From contig BCHS01000007.1 of the NCBI GenBank assembly GCA_039545275.1, positions 682,001-746,000 on the forward strand: a stretch of DNA of 64,000 nt. The letters are read 5' to 3'. This stretch comes from Pseudomicrostroma phylloplanum (Eukaryota > Basidiomycota > Exobasidiomycetes > Microstromatales). A model generated the notes under the pieces. It ran no database searches and had not been told where the DNA came from. It saw nothing but the letters and a program-made list of their open reading frames with translations. Below, one piece after another: positions 21,101 through 30,706 of this stretch (positions within the stretch are counted from its first letter, which is position 1; each line of letters starts with the position of its first letter). Position numbers and translations under genes: made by a program.

Positions 21101-23436
21101 CTGCCGCTCCCGGTGGCTGTACTGGACGGATTGGCCCTGGCTTTGAACGAGATCGCCTTCGCCTTCTGCGTCAACCAGCTTGGTTTGCTCTTCTGCTTCG
21201 GCACCGGCTGCAATTGTACCTTCCCGGTCTCGCTGACCGTACGTACCAGCTCGTTGAATCCATCCGAGGGCCCAGTAGGACTGCTTCTGCCGCTGCGTTC
21301 GCCGCGAGCCTCACTTGGAGATGACATGAGTCCCAGCAGAGGACTGCTCGTACGTCTCTGGCTTGCGACGCGATCTTCAACGGCCGATCCAATGCTCCGC
21401 GCGATCAGAGAGGCCGAGGAAGGGTCTCTGGTAGCGTTGCGTACGAGCATCTCTTGACCAGAGCTATACACCACAATCGCGGTCGCACTGAGGCAGAAGA
21501 ACGTCGAGCCAAAGCGAGAATAGGCGCTACCAGGCAGCCATCCAGGCACGCTCAGATCGAACTGGATCTCGTATTTCAGTGGCTCTTCATTGAATGTCTC
21601 AGCGCTGCCCCGCCGTTGCTGCGATGACTGCAGGTCAGCTGGAAGCGGCAAAGTAGCTTCCTCGGGGAGAAGATTCTGCTTGACTTCGCAGAGCCGGATG
21701 CCAGAGTAGCGGCCTGAGTGATCTGCGTACGTCGAGTATCCATTGAAGGCGATATGGAGATCTTTTACTGTCATCGGGGCTTCAAGGTCAGCTTGCGGGA
21801 CCTCTGGGGTTGAGGAGGGGCCTGAGTCGCCTTCCTGCTCTGGCCCTCCGCCTAGCGAGACTCCACTCGACCCCTCTGCGGTGGGTCGCCTTGTGTTCAA
21901 TGACTGCTGCGACCCGCTTTCCTGAGCAAGTGCTGATCCCGATGCCTTTCTCATGATCTGCGGCCGAGGCAGAGAGATTACCACGCTGCCAGAGAGCGAG
22001 TAATTTGCGCTTGTTTGTGTAGACCCGAACATCGTCATCACATCCGTCATCGGCTTGACTGTTATGACCACCCCTTCATCCGCTGCCCGAGCCTGCGAAG
22101 CTCGCGCGCACCCCTCTGGGGTAGACGTAGATGTGTCTACCCGTAGCGGGGTCTTGCGAGGGAGGCCGTTGGCGGTCCTGTTTCCATCAAGGAACTCCGA
22201 TGTAGATGCCGAGGCTGGGCCTGTCTCTACAGCTGTATATGCAGAAGGGTCGACTACCAGAGATCTGGGCCTCTGTCTGATGCGGGTAGGCGATGTTCGC
22301 AGAGAGTCGATAGGACCCGACCTGGACGAAGTCGGGGTTGCAGAAGTCGAAGCACTGTGTGGATCTGATGGTCCCAGGGATTCGCCAGTAGAGAGGAAGT
22401 CCATCATCGTCAGCCGTCTTCTAGCTGCGGACTTTCGAGCAGCAGTACCTTCCGCTTCGTCGTAAGAATTGTCTTCTTCCGCAGCCTCGTCATTGCCTCT
22501 TGGCATGCGGCTCATCACTGGCGAGCGAGGTGAAAGGGGCGCGAGAGTATGTGCGCTCGGACGACGTGAGCTGCTCGGAGAGGGTGATGTAGAGGATCCG
22601 GCGTAGCCTGGAGGTATGAGCATAGAGAGACGTCTGGGAGGTGCTTCCTGGGAAGCGTCTAGCTTCGACGCAGCTGTACGACGGATTTCGCGCATAGAGA
22701 CCGGTGATGAGCCAGAGGGGACCTGGCTCGCTGAAGAGGTGATGCTGGGTTGGTACAGAGGAGCTTCGCTGTCTTGAGGGGCAACCAAGCCGGCCGCGCT
22801 GCTGCTGCTTGCAGAGATCTCGCTTGGACTCAGTAGATCGCTCGAGGTATTGTCGTGCTGTCGGAAGTCTCTGCTTGACATACGTTGAGGTACGCCATGA
22901 TGAGATGCGACCGAGCCTTGTCCTGAAGAAGAAGCAGTCATTCCTCCGTATCGGGCGACGATCGGCTTCGATCCCACATCGCCCTCATCGGAGAAGGGTT
23001 GGGGACTGGTGGACCGCTGCTGTTGGCCATACCCGTTCTGAGCAGCTGTCGCATGCTCTGTGCTTTCCCAGCTGCCCTTGAGACTCTGCTTGCTAGACTT
23101 CTGTCGAACGAACTCGAAGAACGAGGGCCGCTTCTTCAGTGACTTGACTCCTGCCTCGCCAGCCTGGACAGGCGTGGGGGGCGCGAGAGAGGCGCTACTG
23201 CGATCAGCGTGACGCCGAAGATGGTGACTGGCGTCTCTCTCCGAATCGCTAGGTGCACTCTCGCGAAAGGGTGATGTAGCGAGAGTAGAAGGGGAGGAAG
23301 GGTGCGGCGAGGAGGACCGAGAGCTGAGGTTGCTCGAAGCACGCGCGGCCTGAGGCCGTAGGGAAGGTGCGCTTCCTGAGACGGCGGTGCTTACTGAGGG
23401 TCGGGAGAGCATCGCCCCTGTCGTCGAGTCCGTCAT
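18106..23436 (-). CDS. large alpha-arrestin-like protein with LPxY motifs
   Basis: Predicted ubiquitin-ligase adaptor for membrane-protein endocytosis. A single uninterrupted frame gives 1776 aa from the ATG at 23436; the frame is open further upstream but has no earlier Met. The N-terminal ~540 residues are Ser-rich and disordered. Arrestin-like beta-strand segments follow: VKDLHIAFNGYSTYAD with RLCEVKQNLLPEE (~550-600), KYEIQFDLSVPGWLPGS (~625-645), KKQLIIIQRCRDVVPVPV (~808) and PFSLTISVPSHI plus FGVQVEVGRSFGW (~1038-1080). Three LPxY motifs (LPDY ~1439, LPAY ~1529, LPAY ~1548) fit Rsp5/Nedd4 WW-domain binding sites. The C-terminus is acidic. It is much longer than most yeast ARTs, mainly through linkers. 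Arrestin fold is inferred from pattern, not from a search. Confidence 0.65.
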   Translation of the reverse strand: MTDSTTGAMLSRPSVSTAVSGSAPSLRPQAARASSNLSSRSSSPHPSSPSTLATSPFRESAPSDSERDASHHLRRHADRSSASLAPPTPVQAGEAGVKSLKKRPSFFEFVRQKSSKQSLKGSWESTEHATAAQNGYGQQQRSTSPQPFSDEGDVGSKPIVARYGGMTASSSGQGSVASHHGVPQRMSSRDFRQHDNTSSDLLSPSEISASSSSAAGLVAPQDSEAPLYQPSITSSASQVPSGSSPVSMREIRRTAASKLDASQEAPPRRLSMLIPPGYAGSSTSPSPSSSRRPSAHTLAPLSPRSPVMSRMPRGNDEAAEEDNSYDEAEGTAARKSAARRRLTMMDFLSTGESLGPSDPHSASTSATPTSSRSGPIDSLRTSPTRIRQRPRSLVVDPSAYTAVETGPASASTSEFLDGNRTANGLPRKTPLRVDTSTSTPEGCARASQARAADEGVVITVKPMTDVMTMFGSTQTSANYSLSGSVVISLPRPQIMRKASGSALAQESGSQQSLNTRRPTAEGSSGVSLGGGPEQEGDSGPSSTPEVPQADLEAPMTVKDLHIAFNGYSTYADHSGRYSGIRLCEVKQNLLPEEATLPLPADLQSSQQRRGSAETFNEEPLKYEIQFDLSVPGWLPGSAYSRFGSTFFCLSATAIVVYSSGQEMLVRNATRDPSSASLIARSIGSAVEDRVASQRRTSSPLLGLMSSPSEARGERSGRSSPTGPSDGFNELVRTVSETGKVQLQPVPKQKSKPSWLTQKAKAISFKARANPSSTATGSGSLAGSTRGGSSPVGRIAIPRTDQAGTKKLPDGTYEIKSKKQLIIIQRCRDVVPVPVARMAILGDHVPAGAQDLPRTLLPVGSRLFDGNTTAAPVSTAPASLAESAQEAVQPATEPEPAMETRQSTQATSQTVTAGSETAAAVGPAPSVSAPAVDADGPTTEATTEPSDVVPATTPRAAPSLPAAPSPSTSTALNAPFDPAKVASAVQAPNAPVRTSSTADVMDQTLARTTTSSSTDGGVPMRHFLHRPILHPPIDSGIQEGQGLPFSLTISVPSHIRVQGADVLTFGVQVEVGRSFGWAKVRELGGLRLRDMELVCLQTERHTSVPSRTFCSTFPVPTEAKIAAADLPVVPEYSPPINNRRVASSQEARVRIGYDPAPIATYLSMAEAGNPAPVENNDVERVRAGVVGPPPNFKANKHRERIVEDGSGKGKERRPDQQQRNSDARALSDESPVGRANGSRRASATPSGAGLSGRMPSSSSSSQALSPGNAANATGSSSRRPSTRAPIPSLYGVPAAPASISRGQAEVDEHGIASRPTEGLGTGSGPEGGASSGAEAAGPDGRRSGRGRRAYEATIRGLSAFATAMLEAGFEEAGPPTPYAPMGGHHDSFPNGDQPRASYSFQGDDGHGVDLTKGRVRMTVNLPLVSSSATMARREASPQLLPDYESPHMRVRHKLKVKLGFGFGPKPLAGDGEWGQSLVMCVPVRFTEAPPKEISDQFAPMPITMTSAGEANAGVIQPIISMADPNSAPVLPAYTQLFRDDGSRLNEAEDLPAYPGPRRGGSAANGGGGVGMRPTLSSRGSVTGPPRLTRRGTLGEAGRPALSTRGSVTGPFLPRASISNGRGGVGDQEDEEDELELPLDNSLAPEQVVDEALRNITDPDQSRAEMREQEREMAELESERDLMLSAAALRDEETRANTEESSAEGEGDGEGEGEDGTTAIVRFESPQGVDDGEDEGDESFLDANEVDRLVGAEGTLAMSPSTYEARTRQGRGMARLAE

Positions 23437-24176
23437 GACGACTGCGAGGGAGGAAAGAGGCGTAGTGAAGGGACCAGCTTGGAGGGATATGTCGAGGCAG
23501 AGCAGATTAAGAGTGCATCGAATCCCTCGACGTGTCTCAGCGGTGCATTGCGAGGGGTGCAAAGGGCAAAGGAGCTTTGCCGGTCAGGCTGCAGCGATGA
23601 AGACGATGCTGGCAGACGATGCCGGAACGAGGATGGGAAGGGTGTGTGTGTGGTAGCTGGCGAGGAGGTGTGACCACTGTGGAAGCGGAGGGGGGACGAC
23701 GAAGAAGGCGGGCTACGGAAGCAAAGCGATCTACGTCCGTACGGTGTTCGGGCACAGAGCGTCCAGCGGTGATCGTGCGGGGCGGTGAAATGTGGTTGTG
23801 GTTCTGTGGCTGCAGGCAGAGATGCACGGCAGCGGTGCTTGAAATTCTTAGGCCCCGATCCGCTCCCGGGCTTCTGTACGGCAGCGCTGCCGCACCCGCA
23901 CCAACCAGCCAGTCAATCGGCAGGCAAGCGTAGCGGGCCGCCAACCATAACCGCCAGGCGCAGCAGAGTACGCAGCATGGATGATTATGGTAGGCGTTGC
24001 GACCAGCGACGTAGCTGATGGGCGTGAGGCATACGAGATAGCTCTGCTATCCGGTCCAGGGCAGACCACGCAACAGTCGTTGGGGCTATTTGCAGAGGTG
24101 AGGTGATGCCCTTGACGGGGGCAGCAGCCGCTCGATGGCAGCTCACACCAAATCATTCCGTCTGTCCTTTGGATAG
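23437..24176. other. divergent intergenic region and unresolved 5' exon(s) of SET gene
   Basis: It holds the arrestin promoter. The first exon of the SET-domain gene is probably also here, since no in-frame Met exists in its first recognisable exon. ATG at 23979 (MDDYG, followed by GTAGGC) is one candidate, but its phase does not fit the acceptor at 24176. Confidence 0.4.
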
Positions 24177-25304
24177 TACATTCCGACATGTGTCGCCCAC
24201 GACTCGCTGCTCGACCAATTCACTCCTATTGGTAGGACATCGAGCGACCAGTTCACTCCTTCTGACTGGTCATCGAGCGACAGAGACCAATCGCCAGACT
24301 CTCCGTCCTCTGAGCCCGTCTACGGCTGCTCCTGCACCTCTCAAACGACGCAGTGCTGTACGCCGGAGTCAGATTGCGAGTGCGTAGCAGAACATGGTCA
24401 GTACTTCCGCCAAAACTACAAGATACGATGCTCCGACACACGCAGTTGCTGAACCAGCTGCCTGCTGCCTTTGTCCGCTGTTTGGCTTCGGTTGACCAGG
24501 CAACTTCTACGACACTGATGGTCGACTACAGCTCGACGCTGTCCCGCCGCGTCACGTCCTAGTAGAGTGCTCAGAGCAATGTGCCTGCCGAGCTCAGCTG
24601 GATCAGGGGACATGTGCCAACTCAGTGGTCCGCGACGGCATCAGCGCACCCCTCGAGATCCGTCCCACCCGCAGCAGTGGGCTGGGCCTCTTCTCCCGCA
24701 CACCTCTGACGAGAGGAACCTTCGTATGCGAATTCGCTGGTGAGCTGATCTCGGATGAGGAAGCGAGCAGGAGGTGGGAGGAATATCGGGCGATGGGTGT
24801 CGGGAATTATATACTGTGTATTAACGAGGGCGCTGCAGAGGCTGGAAAGGGATTGAGGACAAACATCGATCCGACTCGGAGAGGCAACATCGCGTGAGTC
24901 TCCCCATCTTGTACATGCTACAATCACCGCCTACCCTCTTCTCCGACCTCTCACGCCCCTTCTCTATCTCTCCCTTCTCGAACATCAGGCGCTTCATCAA
25001 CCACCTCTGTCCCCCACTCACGAACCTCCTCATCCTCCCAGTCAGGTGCGACTCTCATCTTTACCCTCTGCCTGCGAGCGCAGCAGTCCCACCACGAGCG
25101 GCCATTTTTGCCAAGAGGGATATTGCTGCTGGTGAGGAGTTGGGGTATGATTATGCTGATGCTGGAGGCGAGAGGGAAGAGGGGGTGGGAGGCGAAGTTG
25201 CAGTGACGACAGAGGAGGGGGAGAGGGACGAGGGACGGACAGTGTGTCGGTGTGGAAGCGAGCAATGTCGCGGCTGGATGCCGTCGGCGGCTCACCTCGT
25301 CTGA
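24177..25304 (+). CDS. SUV39-class SET histone methyltransferase (H3K9 type), 5' end unresolved
   Basis: Predicted histone H3K9 lysine methyltransferase of heterochromatin. Recognisable exons are 24177-24396, 24500-24893 and 24989-25304. The introns are GTCAGT/CAG (phase 1) and GTGAGT/CAG (phase 2). The pre-SET domain is assembled across the first intron: GCSC, CC, CEC, then GNFYDTDGRL, ECSEQCAC and C-x-NSVV. The SET domain has GLGLFS, the EFAGELIS strand, NIARFINH, and GYDYA with the catalytic Tyr. Post-SET is C-x-C-x4-C-x-G (CRCGSEQCRG). About 310 aa are visible with no chromodomain, like Neurospora DIM-5. Odd points: the usual NHSC is NHLC with two extra residues before the following Asn, and TYDY is GYDY. 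The start codon could not be placed. Confidence 0.8.
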
Positions 25305-25633
25305 GAGCTAGCTGTTCAGGCGGGAGTCGCTCCAATGCCAACAGACTTTGTCACTCAGATGTCAAGGTATCAAGATAATACATCGCTCGAATGGGTATTG
25401 GCGAGAAAAGACCGACCAGCCGGACCGGCAGATAGAGAAAACTAGTACAAGTGGGGAGGGGAGTGTCTATCGTACATCGATCAAGGAGATAGGAAGAGAG
25501 GTGACTGGATGACCCGGGGAGTGAGTGAGTGTGGCGATGGGAGGGAGTGCTAGTGTGGGAGTATGTGGATGGATGGATACGGTGACATTGTCTATACACA
25601 AAGAAGTCTCTATCGCCAATCGCAGCACTCCGC
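25305..25633. other. convergent 3' intergenic region
   Basis: This 329-bp space lies between the SET (+) and cyclin (-) stops. Nothing further is seen. Confidence 0.5.
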
Positions 25634-27112
25634 TTACTGCCAAGCAGAGCTGTCACGCTGCTGCTGCTGCTGTGGCTGTGGCTGTTGGTAGTGCTGAGGG
25701 TATGCATGCTTGAGAGCCGACGAGCCACTGGTGTGAGGGCGGTAGTGCGTCGTGGCGGGCTGTCGGTGCTGGAGATGCCTAGCAAAGGCCTGGTGCTCCC
25801 TGTCGTATGTGCCGGCGGGCTTCTCCTGGTAGAGATCCTCATCGCCATGGCGCACCGACGTGGCAGTGGAGTTCCAGTTGGGACTCGATAGCTCTGAGCC
25901 GGGAGTCTCTGGTGAGGTGTGGCTGCTACTTGCCGCTGATGATCGCGAGCCAAATGGACTTGGGACGTAGGAGAAGACGTCGTTGGTGGTGGTGCGCGAC
26001 ATGGGCGACGAGTAAAACTCTGCCGCCGGAGAAGAGGGAGCAAAGTAGCCTTGCATCGGTACCGAGGGTGCTGCCACGACCGATCGGAAGTGATTGGGAG
26101 GAGGTACTGGCGAGCGAACGTCCTGTCGGTGAGATGCCGATGAGATCGGTCGGACGTACTGATGACCACGGTGGAGAGACGGGTCACTGGCACTGGCAGC
26201 CATCGGCACGCTAGAAGCGATGGAAGGGTATCCCGAGATGCTGGCGCGGGTGCTGAAAGCATTGGCCGAGAGATGACGACCGCGAAGTACAGTAGCCGCG
26301 GGAGCTTCGGTCTGGGTGTAGGCTGCGTCGGCCGAGTGCGAGGGCGAGGAGGCCACACGACGTGCTGGAGATGGGGCCGGTGAGGCGACGGGGACAGCAG
26401 GGAGGGCGTCGACGCCCATGGCGGGAGAAGGTGGCTGCATTGGAGGTGCGTTGATGCGACCTTGTGCCAGACCCTCAACGAAGTCTTGGAGCTCCTCGTT
26501 CTGTACATTGACGCGAAAGCCGAGGTAACCGAAGAGTTCACGCTCCATCTGGTTGATCTCGGCGAGGGAGAAGAGCCCCTGACCGACGATGGTCCAGCTC
26601 TTGTTGGAGTAGGTGTCATCGCACTCCACCTTGCTTGCCAGCATGAGAGCGGAGATGAAGAGGCGGTGGCCGGAAGACCCAAGGGCAGCTGGGAAGCGAG
26701 ACTTGAGCCGCTTCAAGAGGAAGAGGGCATGGTGGGTGACGACGGTCGGCAGGCGTGTGCGGTGCAGAGCGTAGGCGATGAACTCTGACAATCGCGGTGC
26801 GGGGCGAACCGAAGGAGTGGTACCGTTGGCCGCGGTGGATGCAGAGTCGAGGGGGCAAGAGAAGAGGGCAAAGATGACTCGCTCACACAGCTCGGCAATG
26901 TTGCGGTGGCCGTAGAAGCGGTCCTCGTGATGATGATGCTGCTGCTGTTGCTGTTGTTGGCGGCTCTGACGCTCGACTTCTTCCTTGTCGCTGGCGTGGC
27001 TGGATCTGCGAGAAGAAGAGGCTACGTTGGCAGACTGCGAGCAGCTGTACTGGGCCGTTGCGTGGCTGGAGGGTCCGGCGCTGATGGGCCATGCTGTGGC
27101 GGCGGTGGCCAT
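25634..27112 (-). CDS. Pho85-type cyclin (PCL family)
   Basis: Predicted cyclin partner of a Pho85/Cdk5-like kinase. One exon of 492 aa; the ATG at 27112 starts MATAATAWPIS. A Gln/His run (QQQQQQQHHHH) precedes the cyclin box at ~65-200: LCERVIFALFSCP, RLSEFIAYALHRTRL, FISALMLASKVECDDTYSNKSW and INQMERELFGYLGF. The ALMLASKxxxDxTYxNKxW signature is typical of the PCL1/2 group. The C-terminal ~290 residues are Ser/Pro/Gln-rich and disordered, with a second Gln-rich run near the end. The substrate or cell-cycle role cannot be read from sequence. Confidence 0.88.
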   Translation of the reverse strand: MATAATAWPISAGPSSHATAQYSCSQSANVASSSRRSSHASDKEEVERQSRQQQQQQQHHHHEDRFYGHRNIAELCERVIFALFSCPLDSASTAANGTTPSVRPAPRLSEFIAYALHRTRLPTVVTHHALFLLKRLKSRFPAALGSSGHRLFISALMLASKVECDDTYSNKSWTIVGQGLFSLAEINQMERELFGYLGFRVNVQNEELQDFVEGLAQGRINAPPMQPPSPAMGVDALPAVPVASPAPSPARRVASSPSHSADAAYTQTEAPAATVLRGRHLSANAFSTRASISGYPSIASSVPMAASASDPSLHRGHQYVRPISSASHRQDVRSPVPPPNHFRSVVAAPSVPMQGYFAPSSPAAEFYSSPMSRTTTNDVFSYVPSPFGSRSSAASSSHTSPETPGSELSSPNWNSTATSVRHGDEDLYQEKPAGTYDREHQAFARHLQHRQPATTHYRPHTSGSSALKHAYPQHYQQPQPQQQQQRDSSAWQ

Positions 27113-30100
27113 GCTGTAAGATGTGCTAGGTGGTGGCGGTAGTGGTTATGCTGCAGGCCAGGAAGAGCGGGCGGTGGCCAAGGTGAGGCTGCTAGAGGGC
27201 CTGTCGCTTGGGTATGAGATACGGTGGCGGGCGGTGCCAAGATGCGCCTGCTCGCGGGAAGGTCTTTGGCTGACGGTAAGGATAGGGGGCCAAAGGAAGA
27301 CGCGGTCCAGAAGGAGGCGGTGGGTCGCGGATGAAAGAGAGGGAGAGCGCGAGTTGGCGCAAAGGTGATGGGGATGGAGGTACGTTGGTGGGAACGGGTG
27401 AGGATGAGTGGGGCAAGGGTCGTCGTCTTTATGACCACTTATGGAACTCTTTGCGAGAAGTCCCGCGAGGGATGCGCCGTGACCAGGCGTGGTGGCGGCG
27501 GCGGCGTTCGGGGATGAGAAGGCAAGACACGCAGGGAGCCGAGCCAGGGAAAGGGGAGGAAGCGAGGCCGAGGCGGAGGCGGAGAGGCGTGCCTGCCTGC
27601 CTGCCTGCACTGCGTGCATTGCTTGCTTGCTTGCCAGCTGCATGTCCCCCGCCGACTCCCACCGAGATTAGACAGAGACACGACTCACGCAACGCATAGA
27701 CGACTCATCTAGCCCCCATCTTCATGCACTCACTCATTTGTCCTCACCCCACCCGCGCCTTCCCCCTTTGGTCCACTCACACCCACATCTCCACTCACTC
27801 AATTACTGCCTCGCCCTCCTCCCCCCTGCTGGACATTGTCGTGGCTCAGTCCTTGTTTATTAAATTAAGACTTTTCTTTGCCTTTACTCGTACATTGCCC
27901 CCCCCCCCTCCTGCCACCTCTACATGATCCACTCCACTCATCCGCCAGGGCCTGGGGCGGGCGGTCGGTGCACACTGCTTCTGCTCTTGCACCTTCTTCG
28001 CAGTCTCTTCTTTTCAGTCACAAAACAAAAGCCAAGTCCCCCTCTCCTCTACAAATGTCTGAGGTCTGCGAGCGAGTGGGCGTGTGAGTGGTGAGCCGAC
28101 TGGCCATCTGCTTGTGACCGTGGTTTGGGCGGGTCGGACCTGTTTTCGGAAACGTCTTACAAAGCAAGACACAAACCCTGGGGGTCTGAGATGGGGCCCG
28201 TGGTTGAAGTGCCCTCGAGGGATCCGAGGGGCGACTTTCGGATCTGTTTGTGTGTGAAACGAGCTCTGATGTTGGGCGGAATCCGCAAGCGCCACGCATA
28301 CTGAGACACTTGCTGTTTCAGGCAGGCCCCCTGGCGCAGATGCACACGGCCAAGACAAAAAGGGCTAAAGTGGAGCGGAGAACTCTTGACCTGCAGGTGA
28401 TCTGCCCGCCCTGGCTGCTCGAGCTGCCCCTGTCCCAATCTGCCCGGCCCTGCGTCCCACTGCCTGGCTGCCCAAAGTAGGTCTTACCCGATGGGAGCTC
28501 CATCGAGGCGGCTTCACACGCGCCTCTCGCAGCTGTTCCGCCGCCTCGGCTCTACCAATCCTGACCCACCGTCAGCCAATGGGACACACACACACTCCCA
28601 AGAGGCCCTCTGATCTCGTTTACGCGACCAAACCTCGGGAACGGGGCATGACCTGCCTCTTTGGGAAGGGGCCGTAAGAGAGCTCCGTCCCCCTTGCTTG
28701 TGGCCAATTGGTTTCTGCTGCACAGAAGGCACCTACCTGCCTAGACAGGAGCAGCCACCTGCGTCCCGCCCCTATAGAAGCCTGTGAGGCTTCTTCGACG
28801 AATCACGGCCGTCATCATTCACCGGTGCCTGCGCCAAGCTTGACGGTCAGCGATCGCGACTTCTGCGCTTGGACCTTCCATCGTGCTTTGGCGAGCTAGT
28901 GACGTACGTACAAGAGGCCCAAGCTGAGGACGTGATGAGATCGGTGGGGCCTGATACATGCCGAAGAGCGCATAGCTTTTCACTACTGCGTGTGACTTGG
29001 CCAGACGAGAACGTGACACGGAGCTCGGCGACGACGAGCCTATCTGGAGCTGTCACAAAGAATCAATTGCAGTAGCTGATTCGGCCTTGCGTCTCCGCTC
29101 CTGCATCTCGCCTCCTTTTGCTGGCTTCGCCACATTCCGGTCTGCCAGGGTGAGTGGGGCCTAGGTACCACTTTACGAAAAGGGGGAGGCGATAGGGTAA
29201 CGCGACACCTTTACGCGACGCAGGGAGGCTGTATCTCAGTACGCCACGCGAGCTTTCAACAGACACAGATGTGTTGAGTCCAAGTGACCGGTCGACATTG
29301 GCGGCCCCGCGACCCCCCGGAGAGAGCTCCGTGGCCGTGTTTCCTCCATAGAACCCCGTGAGGGTCTAGTGTAAAGCGCCACTGTAGCGCTTCATATTGA
29401 CCAGAGGCAGAAACGGTTGTCCCGGTCCGTGTGTGAGTGCCCTTGCATGCCATACTCCACGGAGTGTCGGCACACATGGAGCTTGAGCGATGCCGCCACC
29501 GGTCGGGCTGACGCAAAAAACGTCCAAGTCCGTGTCGCGGCTGCACCATGCTCACACGTCGTCGTATACGGCCCGGCGCGAATCGCACTTTCAGGCCGCA
29601 GGTGACTTCAGAGCTGCATGCTCACTGGCATGCGTTCCACTGCATATGGACTTCCAGGTGAAAGGCACTGCTGAAAGGCGACTAGCAGGAGTGCGCGAGT
29701 GTGCCACTGCCCAGCTTCTCACAGTACTGAGGATGTCTCACACCCTTGCGCCGCCGGAGAAGGTCGCTGTCGCAGCAGCGGATCTCACAGGATGGCAGCA
29801 GAAGCCACGGCCGGCCGCTGTGTGCACTCACGCAGGCAGGCAGGCGCGGCGCGTGTCTTGGGCTAAAAACGCCCTGTCTCGAACGAAGGAGTCTAGATCT
29901 CGCGCCGCGTTCGGCCCAGTCGGACGGACTGGACTGGACTGGATTGGGCTGCGCTATTCGCAGTCCCTTTACCAAGTTTTGCTCAAAGCGTACCCTGACT
30001 GAATCAAATTTGTATGTTTGTAGACTCGAGACTGGATGAGACGTCTCAGCCTTGACTCTGCGGTATGCGGGTACCGAAAGGAGGGACACACACTCTATGC

Positions 30101-30706
30101 ACTTGATAGCGAGCGTCGAACGTACCAGGGGGTCCCTGGCTGCGCAAGTGGATGAGACAGGGACGCTCCTGATGCTTCACAGCAGAGGCTCGTTTGGAAG
30201 CGGCTCTGAGCCGTGCGTGCAGGGAAGGCAGGCATTATCAGATATGGTCTATTAAAAGGCCCGGCCTACCCATACAGACGAGCACGTGAGACACTGCCAC
30301 CTTTGCACTCTCTGTCGCTTTGCAGGAAGGTACAGCCCAGATCTGTCAATGGCCCGCCCTTGGAAAGTGGATCCGCATTCATGACCTCTCCATACCCGGC
30401 AAGATGCACCCTGGCAGACGCCATTGACATGTAGATGATCCACGAAACTGGTCTGTCTGCTGTGGGAGACACAATCCGGAATGCCGTTGGACCAAAGCAG
30501 TCATTCTAGCTGAGCAGCCAAAACCTGAAACACGGCAGAATGCGGTCGGCAGCTAGGATGGTATTGGTACAACGTGGCTGATGAATGGAGCGATGGTTGG
30601 ATCACGCTAGCACATGAGATGAAGATAAGGAGCTTTCCTCGAATGCGGATGCCATTTGTAGACCCATTCTCCATGCTCCATGCTCCATCTGCTCTCCTCC
30701 ACCTCC
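27113..30706. other. 3.6-kb region without a supported gene
   Basis: It lies upstream of the cyclin gene and downstream of POM34. Short open frames here lack recognisable domains, signal peptides with plausible splice partners, or good codon patterns. Visible features are an A/T-rich spot at 27858-27868 (TTAAATTAAG), a C run near 27898-27908, a 7-bp stem inverted repeat at 28776-28794 (AGAAGCC-TGTGA-GGCTTCT) and GGACT repeats near 29925-29940. It could hold a long 5' UTR, a non-coding RNA or decayed genes. Confidence 0.5.

Noticed and set aside
29490..30002. 170-aa + strand frame in the 3.6-kb gap
   Set aside because: No domain, no signal peptide, and composition like translated non-coding DNA.
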